Below are positions 58,608 to 64,000 of a stretch of DNA of 64,000 nt, in pieces (the first letter of the stretch is position 1; the number at the start of each line of letters is the position of its first letter). The notes beneath the pieces are model-generated. The model saw nothing but the letters and a program-made list of their open reading frames with translations. It had not been told where the DNA came from and searched no databases. This DNA comes from Ruminococcus sp. (GTDB lineage Bacteria; Bacillota_A; Clostridia; Oscillospirales; Ruminococcaceae), in contig JAFVAN010000023.1 of assembly GCA_017480485.1 (NCBI GenBank), positions 1-64,000 of the forward strand, in the 5' to 3' direction. Made by a program: the position numbers and the translations under genes.

Positions 58608-58861
58608 CGATGACCAAGAGAGTAGTTCCGCTCAGAGGTTTTCAGAGAGACACCGCAGCAGCTGAAAGCGGCGTTAAACGGAGATCGGAATGAAGTTCAC
58701 TTGCGAGTGGTCCCGCCGAAGTATGCACCCTTTCCTTTTATTGTAAGCGGGGACGCAGAGCCTGCGTTAAGGGCGCGGGAGTGTTGGCTCCTTTTTGACG
58801 ATAGGTGGTTTATAAGCAAGCGCTGAGTCTTGTCCTGTTTTGTCGGGGCAGGGCTTTTTTT
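58608..58861 (+). promoter_or_regulatory. tRNA-Phe-responsive T-box leader
   Basis: GACCAAGAGAGTAGTT opens stem I, AGAGAGACACCGCAG lies in its distal part, and the specifier TTC (Phe) is at 58696-58698. The T-box TAGGTGGT is at 58802-58809, with TGGT pairing to an A-CCA acceptor end as tRNA-Phe has. A terminator GTCTTGTCCTG/CGGGGCAGGGC + T7 (58827-58861) competes with it. Uncharged tRNA-Phe should allow readthrough to pheS. Confidence 0.93.
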
Positions 58862-58904
58862 AATGCACACAAAAAGCAAATTATTAAAAATTGGAGGAAT
58901 AGAA

Positions 58905-59924
58905 ATGAAGGAACAGCTCAAGAGCATCGAAGAGCGCGCCAGACAGGAGCTTGATCAGGTCTCCGACATGAAGCTGCTCGACGAGATCAGAGTAAGGTTT
59001 TTAGGCAAGAAGGGCGAGGTCACTGCGATACTCAAGCAGATGGGCAAGCTCTCCGCCGAGGAGAGGCCCGTCATCGGACAGCTGGCCAACAAGGTGAGAG
59101 AGAGCATCGAGACCGCCATTTCCGACAAGCAGCAGAGCCTTAAATCGGCCCTTGTTGCAAAGAAGCTGGAGGCCGAGACAGTTGACGTCACCATGCCCGG
59201 CAGGGCAGTGAAGCTCGGCAGGCCCCACCCCCTCAACGCCGTACTGGCTGAGGTGGAGAGCGTCTTCCTCGGTATGGGCTTCGACATCGTTGAGGGCCCC
59301 GAGGTGGAGACCGACCACTACTGCTTTGAGGCGCTGAATATGCCCAAGCACCACCCCGCCCGCGACACTCAGGACACCTTCTACATCAACGAGAACGTGC
59401 TGCTTCGCACCCAGACCTCCAGCGTTCAGATCAGGACCATGGAGAAGATGAAGCCGCCGATAAGGATAATCTCGCCGGGCCGCGTTTACCGCTCCGACGC
59501 CGTTGACGCCACCCATTCACCCCTCTTCCACCAGATCGAGGGCCTTGTGGTGGACAAGGGCGTTACCATGGCGGACCTCAAGGGCACCCTTGAGCTGCTT
59601 ATGAAGAGGCTCTACGGCGACGAGGCAAAGATCAGGCTCCGTCCCCACCACTTCCCCTACACCGAGCCCTCGGCAGAGGTTGACCTTGTGTGCTTCAACT
59701 GCCACGGCAAGGGCTGCTCCATGTGCAAGCAGGAGGGCTATGTTGAGCTGCTGGGCTCCGGCATGGTGCACCCCAAGGTGCTGGCCGACTGCGGCATCGA
59801 CCCCGAGGTATATTCCGGCTTTGCCTTCGGCATCGGCCTCGAGCGCATCACCATGGGCCGCTACAACATCAACGATATGCGTCTGCTCTACGAGAACGAC
59901 ATGAGATTTTTGGAGCAGTTCTGA
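58905..59924 (+). CDS. pheS: Phenylalanyl-tRNA synthetase alpha subunit
   Basis: Encodes 339 aa from the ATG after TTGGAGGAATAGAA. Coiled-coil N-terminus, VTMPGRAVKLGRPHPLNAV, class-II motif 2 PIRIISPGRVYRSDAVDATH, FHQIEGLVVDKGVTMADLKG, and motif 3 FAFGIGLERITMGRYNI. Complete and typical. Controlled by the T-box. Confidence 0.98.
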   Translation: MKEQLKSIEERARQELDQVSDMKLLDEIRVRFLGKKGEVTAILKQMGKLSAEERPVIGQLANKVRESIETAISDKQQSLKSALVAKKLEAETVDVTMPGRAVKLGRPHPLNAVLAEVESVFLGMGFDIVEGPEVETDHYCFEALNMPKHHPARDTQDTFYINENVLLRTQTSSVQIRTMEKMKPPIRIISPGRVYRSDAVDATHSPLFHQIEGLVVDKGVTMADLKGTLELLMKRLYGDEAKIRLRPHHFPYTEPSAEVDLVCFNCHGKGCSMCKQEGYVELLGSGMVHPKVLADCGIDPEVYSGFAFGIGLERITMGRYNINDMRLLYENDMRFLEQF

Positions 59925-59937
59925 GGGGGGAAATGCG

Positions 59938-60537
59938 ATGAATCGTAAGATCAGCTGGATGGGATATAAGGCGAAGTCCCAGACCGTTTCTGAGTGCGGC
60001 AAGATTTGCCTGATGGCCGCCATCCTGATCGTCATCGGAGTCGTGATGATGCTCGATATCATTGAGCTAAACTCCGATACGACCGTTGTCTCAGTTATAC
60101 TTTTTATAGTTGCGGCTTTACTTATCACGGTTATAGTCCTGAAGGTCAGAAAATATCTTGATTATATAAGGCAGCTCAACGAACTGCCCGAGGACGAGTA
60201 TGAGCTCCTTCATAAATCAGAGAATAAATCTCATTTCGGGATATGGTTCTCCAAGCACTATATAGTTGCCCCCGAGGGCTTTCTTATCGATAAGATCAGC
60301 AACGTGCTGAAATTTGATATAATAAAGCATCACACCAACGGCACCCTGGATAAGGTTTATATCAATGTTCGCTTCAACAATTCCAGAAACGACGTTCGCG
60401 TCCCTGTTAACGGGAGCTATGGCGCCTTCTCGGATATCGAGCTTCCCGGAGCCGAGCTTGGGCTGGTGCTCAAGAAGGTAAAGGAAGACGAATACAAGGC
60501 CTCGCAGAAGGAGGCCCAAAAGGCTAAGAAGAAATAA
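59938..60537 (+). CDS. Membrane protein inserted between pheS and pheT
   Basis: Encodes 199 aa. Two TMs (about 25-45 ICLMAAILIVIGVVMMLDII; 50-68 VVSVILFIVAALLITVIVL) and a ~130-residue domain with IVAPEGFLIDKISNVLKFDI and VYINVRFNNSRNDVRV, ending in a Lys-rich tail. Its layout resembles the gene at 57729-58349 but the sequence does not. Start after GAGGGGGGAAATGCG. pheST are normally adjacent, so this is an insertion in the operon. Function unknown. Confidence 0.75.
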   Translation: MNRKISWMGYKAKSQTVSECGKICLMAAILIVIGVVMMLDIIELNSDTTVVSVILFIVAALLITVIVLKVRKYLDYIRQLNELPEDEYELLHKSENKSHFGIWFSKHYIVAPEGFLIDKISNVLKFDIIKHHTNGTLDKVYINVRFNNSRNDVRVPVNGSYGAFSDIELPGAELGLVLKKVKEDEYKASQKEAQKAKKK

Positions 60538-60551
60538 CGGAGGAAATATAC

Positions 60552-62963
60552 ATGGATCTTTCAATGAGATGGCTCGCAGATTATGTTGACTGCGATATGC
60601 CTATAAAGGATTTTGTTTCGGGCATCACCCTCTCGGGCTCTAAGGTAGAGTGCTATGGTGAGGAGGGCGACTACCTCGAAAATGTTGTAGTCGGACAGGT
60701 GAAGGACATCGTGCCCCACCCCGATTCCGACCATATGTTTATCTGTCAGGTTGACGTGGGCGAGGAGGAGCTTGTCCAGATCGTCACCGGCGCCCAGAAC
60801 GTCAAGAAGGACGACTTCGTCCCCGTTGCAAAGCACAAGTCTCAGGTGCTGCACGAGGGTAAGCCTGTCAAGATAACCAAGGGCAAGCTCAGGGGAGAGG
60901 TGTCTAACGGTATGCTCTGCTCCCTCGCCGAGCTGGGCCTGACCCTCCACGACTTCCCCTACGCCATCGAGGACGGCATCTTCATCCTTGGCGAGGACTG
61001 CGACAGGACCGTGGGCAAGGACATAAGAGAGGCCATCGGCTTCAACGACACCACCGTTGAGTTCGAGATCACCTCTAATCGCCCCGACTGCCTCTCGGTG
61101 ATCGGACTGGCAAGAGAGACCTCCGCCACCTTCGACCTGCCCCTCAAGGTCAAGAAGCCCGAGTACAAGGGCGTGGACGGGGACGTGAACGACTATCTTA
61201 AAGTCAAGATACACAACACCGACCTCTGCAAGCGCTACATCGGCGCCATCGTCAAGAACGTAAAGATCGAGCCCTCGCCCCGCTGGATGAGGGAGAGGCT
61301 CCGCGCCAGCGGCGTGCGCCCCATCAATAATTTCGTTGATATCACTAACTTTGTAATGCTGGAATACGGCAGGCCCATGCACGCCTTCGACCTGCGCTAT
61401 GTCGAGGGCGGCGAGATAAACGTCAGAAACGCCAAGGCAGGGGAGACCATCACAACTCTCGACGGCATCGAGCGTGAGCTCTCCGAGGAGATGCTGGTCA
61501 TCGCGGATGCTAAAAAGCCCGTGGCCGTAGCAGGCGTTATGGGCGGCGAGTACAGCGGCATCATGGACGACACCACAACAGTTGTTTTCGAGTCCGCCTG
61601 CTTTGACGGAGCCAGCGTTGCCACCACCGCCAAGAAGCTGCGTATGCGCACCGACGCCTCCTCCAGATACGACAAGGGCCTTGACCCCCACGAGTGCTAT
61701 GAGGCACTTATGCGCGCCTGCCAGCTGGTAGAGGAGCTGGGTGCAGGTGAGGTCATCCACAACTACATCGACGAGAACTACCAGTGCGAGCAGCCAAGGA
61801 CCGTTGATTTCAGCGCCGAGTGGATCAATAACTTCCTCGGCACCGACATCCCCGAGGCCCAGATGATCGACTACCTGAACAAGCTGGACATAAAGGTGGA
61901 GAACGGCAAGGCCATCTCCCCCTGGTTCAGAGTTGACCTCAATATCAAGTCCGATATCGCCGAGGAGATCGCAAGGCTCTACGACTATAACAATATCCCC
62001 GATACCATCATCCGCGGAGTGGCTCAGGCCCAGTACACCCCCAAGCAGAAGTTTGAGAGAAAGCTGACTCAGGCCGCCCTTGCAATGGGTCTCAACGAGA
62101 TCACCACCTTCTCCTTCATCTCGCCCAAGTATTTCGATAAGATAAACCTCCCCGCAGACTCAAAGCTTCGGGAGACCGTTGTCATCTCCAACCCTCTGGG
62201 CGAGGACACTAGCGTTATGAGGACCACCCTTCTGCCTTCGGTCTGCGAGGTGCTGGCAAGGAACTACAGCTACCGCAACCCCGAGGCCTATGTCTTCGAG
62301 ATGGGCAATGAGTACCTGCCTGTACAGGGCGAGGTGCTGCCCACCGAGCCTATCAGAATGGGCATCGGCGTTTATGACACCGAGAGCGACTTTGACTTCT
62401 TCTCCCTCAAGGGCATGGTAGAGGGCATCCTTGACAGAGCAGGCCTCACGGATTACGAGGTCTCCCGCCCCGACGCTGACTGCGTCTTTGACGAGGCCTC
62501 GGCCTTCCATCCCGGAAGAGTTGCAGTCATCACCGCCGAGGGCGAGCAGCTTGCCATCTTCGGCGAGCTCCATCCCGCAGTATGCGAGAACTACGGAATC
62601 GGCACAAGGGCCTACGCCGCAAAGATAAACATCCCCGAGCTGATGAACAGGTCTCAGGGCGACAAGAAGTACCGCCCGCTGCCTAAGTTCCCCGCCACCA
62701 CCAGAGACATCTCTGTGGTCTGCGACGCAGCCACTCCCGTGGCCCAGCTTGAAAAGGCCATCCGCGGCGCTGTGGGCTCCATCCTCGAGAAGGTGACGCT
62801 GTTCGATGTCTACACAGGCGAGCAGATCGAGCAGGGCAAGAAGAGCGTTTCCTATTCCATCTCCATGCGCTCTCACGATGCCACCCTCACCGACGAGCAG
62901 GCAGACAAGGCCATGGACAAGGTAGTCAAGGCCCTCTCGGCTCTTGGCGCAGAGAGAAGATAA
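60552..62963 (+). CDS. pheT: Phenylalanyl-tRNA synthetase beta subunit
   Basis: Encodes 803 aa. N-terminal EMAP-like tRNA-binding domain (VVVGQVKDIVPHPDSDHMFICQVDVG), B3/B4 editing domain (EFEITSNRPDCLSVIGLARE; YGRPMHAFDL), B5 (RAVD equivalent at YIDENYQCEQP), class-II-like core (RYDKGLDPHECYEALMRAC) and C-terminal FDX-ACB anticodon domain (PLPKFPATTRDISVVCD). Full length. Starts after CGGAGGAAATATAC. Confidence 0.97.
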   Translation: MDLSMRWLADYVDCDMPIKDFVSGITLSGSKVECYGEEGDYLENVVVGQVKDIVPHPDSDHMFICQVDVGEEELVQIVTGAQNVKKDDFVPVAKHKSQVLHEGKPVKITKGKLRGEVSNGMLCSLAELGLTLHDFPYAIEDGIFILGEDCDRTVGKDIREAIGFNDTTVEFEITSNRPDCLSVIGLARETSATFDLPLKVKKPEYKGVDGDVNDYLKVKIHNTDLCKRYIGAIVKNVKIEPSPRWMRERLRASGVRPINNFVDITNFVMLEYGRPMHAFDLRYVEGGEINVRNAKAGETITTLDGIERELSEEMLVIADAKKPVAVAGVMGGEYSGIMDDTTTVVFESACFDGASVATTAKKLRMRTDASSRYDKGLDPHECYEALMRACQLVEELGAGEVIHNYIDENYQCEQPRTVDFSAEWINNFLGTDIPEAQMIDYLNKLDIKVENGKAISPWFRVDLNIKSDIAEEIARLYDYNNIPDTIIRGVAQAQYTPKQKFERKLTQAALAMGLNEITTFSFISPKYFDKINLPADSKLRETVVISNPLGEDTSVMRTTLLPSVCEVLARNYSYRNPEAYVFEMGNEYLPVQGEVLPTEPIRMGIGVYDTESDFDFFSLKGMVEGILDRAGLTDYEVSRPDADCVFDEASAFHPGRVAVITAEGEQLAIFGELHPAVCENYGIGTRAYAAKINIPELMNRSQGDKKYRPLPKFPATTRDISVVCDAATPVAQLEKAIRGAVGSILEKVTLFDVYTGEQIEQGKKSVSYSISMRSHDATLTDEQADKAMDKVVKALSALGAERR

Positions 62964-63040
62964 CGCGAATAACTGTCCGTAAATTTGCACAGAAAAATTG
63001 GTTAGTATTTGTGCAATCCTACTGTTTTTTATCAAAAGAC

Positions 63041-63069
63041 TTGTTATTTGCCCCGCTTCGGTATATAAT
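63041..63069 (+). promoter_or_regulatory. ireB promoter
   Basis: TTGTTA (63041-63046), 17 bp, TATAAT (63064-63069). Confidence 0.78.
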
Positions 63070-63115
63070 ATAAGAGGAACAAAAGGAATCCCACAAGGGC
63101 AAAGGAGTTGATCGT

Positions 63116-63367
63116 ATGCACGAACAGACAATGGAGTTTTCAGTAGTTCGGGATAAGAACGACGAGATCAAGCTGACCCTTACCAAGATCTATGACGCAC
63201 TCAAAGAAAAGGGCTATAATCCCATCAATCAGATCGTGGGCTACATCCTCTCGGAGGACCCGACCTACATAACCACCTACAACAGCGCGCGCAGTCTGAT
63301 ACGTCATATTGATCGCGATGAGCTGCTTCAGGAGCTTGTCAAGAATTATCTTGACGTGGACAAGTGA
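63116..63367 (+). CDS. ireB: IreB-family regulatory phosphoprotein (UPF0297)
   Basis: Encodes 83 aa. [45 protein letters not shown] is the IreB/YrzL pattern. IreB is phosphorylated near its N-terminus by the IreK Ser/Thr kinase in enterococci and regulates cell-wall stress; Thr5 here is the candidate site. Often part of ireB-yrrK-yrzB, but the neighbours are not in the window. Good SD GGAGTTGATC. Confidence 0.93.
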   Translation: MHEQTMEFSVVRDKNDEIKLTLTKIYDALKEKGYNPINQIVGYILSEDPTYITTYNSARSLIRHIDRDELLQELVKNYLDVDK

Positions 63368-63393
63368 AACGCGGCCGCAATTAAATGTTTATA

Positions 63394-63438
63394 TTCAAGG
63401 CACTTGTGTCAGGCACCTGACATAGGTGCCTTTTTGTT
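63394..63438 (+). terminator. ireB terminator
   Basis: AAGGCACTTGTGTCAG-GCAC-CTGACATAGGTGCCTT followed by TTTGTTTC. Confidence 0.88.
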
Positions 63439-63454
63439 TCTTTGTGCAGCGGCC

Positions 63455-63590
63455 GCTCAATGAATAGTGAATAGTGAAAAAAGAATAATGAATAATCAAG
63501 GTGTCCGCTGCGCGAACGAATTAAATATCATCGCCGAAGGCGATACCTTAATTATTCATTATTCACTATTCATTATTCATTTTTACAGTA
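63455..63590. repeat. Heptad-armed inverted element (family D), best copy
   Basis: Left arm of GAATAGT/GAATAAT 7-mers (63461-63500), core GTCCGCTGCGCGAAC and ATCGCCGAAGGCGAT hairpins, and right arm of ATTATTC/ACTATTC 7-mers (about 63549-63582). The arms are largely reverse complements. It abuts the spoIVA stop codon. Confidence 0.75.
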
Positions 63591-64000
63591 TAAAGCATAT
63601 GAGCCCCGAGCAGCCCTCGTTTATCATCCGCTCGATGGTCTCGGCCAGCTTGCCCTTGGCGGCGGGGTCAAGGCGGGAGAGCTTGGTGTGCAGGCCCTCG
63701 TTCACCAGCTCGTGCAAAGACTTGCCGAAGATATTGCTCTCCCAGATCTTCTCCGGGGCGTCCTCGAATTCGTCCAGCATATACATCACAAGCTCCTCGC
63801 TCTGGCGCTCAGAGCCGACTATGGGGCTCACCTCCGTGTTGATGGTGGCCTTCATAAGATGGATGGAGGGAGCGCTGGCCCTGAGGCGCACGCCGTATTT
63901 GCCCCCCTGCTTGATGACCTCGGGCTCCTCCAGCCGCAGCTCCTCCATGGAGGGCATCACTATGCCGTAGCCCGTCTCCTCCACCTCGCTGAGGGCCTTG
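63583..64000 (-). CDS. spoIVA: Stage IV sporulation protein A, C-terminal part (5' cut by window)
   Basis: About 139 residues are visible. GYGIVMPSMEELRLEEPEVI, VRLRASAPSIHLMKATINTE, IWESNIFGKSLHELVNEGL and the C-terminal GCSGLICFIL are a clear match to the SpoIVA C-terminus, which anchors the spore coat basement layer on the forespore membrane. The ATPase domain and start lie beyond 64000. Confirms an endospore-forming lineage. Confidence 0.95.
   Translation of the reverse strand, partial: KALSEVEETGYGIVMPSMEELRLEEPEVIKQGGKYGVRLRASAPSIHLMKATINTEVSPIVGSERQSEELVMYMLDEFEDAPEKIWESNIFGKSLHELVNEGLHTKLSRLDPAAKGKLAETIERMINEGCSGLICFIL

Noticed and set aside
63394..63590. CRISPR-like short repeats
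   Set aside because: The units are 7 bp with no spacers; this is heptad microsatellite structure plus a terminator, and no cas gene is present.

Overview
The window looks like chromosome of a GC-rich, spore-forming, anaerobic clostridial gut or rumen bacterium, most probably a Ruminococcus-like member of the Oscillospiraceae/Ruminococcaceae. Reasons: the C-terminal part of SpoIVA at the right edge and RicT (PSP1/YaaT) indicate sporulation ancestry; rubrerythrin, pyruvate phosphate dikinase and a malQ/glgP glycogen cluster fit a saccharolytic anaerobe; a T-box, an L-box, DarA and IreB are typical of Firmicutes. Species-level placement is inference. No rRNA, tRNA, CRISPR array, prophage or transposase gene was found.

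Layout. 0.5-5.9 kb (+): Ser/Thr kinase, double-FHA ABC ATPase, ABC-2 permease and PP2C phosphatase form a phospho-signalling/transport operon. 5.9-12.6 kb: membrane-fused spermidine-synthase-like protein (-), mscL, uracil permease-upp, a TtcA-like thiolase of tRNA (-), and a cytidylate-kinase-like protein. 12.7-21.6 kb: a lone type IV pilin and ppdK (-), then malQ, a cytidine/deoxycytidylate-type deaminase and glgP (+). 21.8-27.1 kb (-): a membrane HD-GYP sensor, a YunG-DUF3237 fusion, a HAD phosphatase and a small membrane protein. 27.5-29.6 kb (+): PadR/DUF1700/DUF4097/PspC envelope module. 29.8-38.0 kb, mostly (-): rubrerythrin, GNAT and a deformylase-like protein, a coiled-coil protein, coaD-rsmD, a tandem lipoprotein pair and a fucose/arabinose-isomerase-family enzyme. 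38.3-39.6 kb (+): zinc-ribbon membrane protein. 39.8-46.5 kb (-): a long block with mtaD-like amidohydrolase, ricT, holB, darA, a lipoprotein, a PLP decarboxylase and two small genes with a sigma-region-4-like DNA-binding protein. 46.9-48.3 kb (+): a structured leader, UPF0291 and a WYL regulator. 48.4-53.5 kb (-): small Cys/Ala-rich protein, rsmE, a candidate small RNA, and dapB-dapA-asd under a lysine riboswitch. 53.6-58.3 kb (+): queA-GNAT-tgt plus membrane and HAD genes. 58.6-63.4 kb (+): T-box-controlled pheS-(membrane protein)-pheT, then ireB. The right edge has the 3' end of spoIVA (-).

How the genes work together. Promoters are recognisable upstream of many transcription units as sigma-A-type TTGACA/TATAAT hexamers with 16-18 bp spacing. 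Lysine/diaminopimelate synthesis is controlled by a lysine riboswitch, Phe-tRNA charging by a tRNA-Phe-sensing T-box. malQ, glgP and ppdK point to storage polysaccharide turnover and PEP/pyruvate interconversion. The first operon resembles the mycobacterial PknF/Rv1747 pair split into separate proteins, with a cognate phosphatase added.

The intergenic DNA is unusually rich in repeats. At least four families recur: (1) composite double hairpins with long stems, often doubling as terminators; (2) a ~70 bp element with a conserved core TTGTAAACGAGCTTGCGAGTG; (3) a ~105 bp element around CCTCCCCGGAGGGGAGGCGG; (4) elements whose arms are degenerate 7-base tandem repeats around a GTCCGC-type hairpin. 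These families, the phospho-signalling operon, the candidate small RNA near 50.0 kb and the structured leader near 46.9 kb are the least explained parts of the window.
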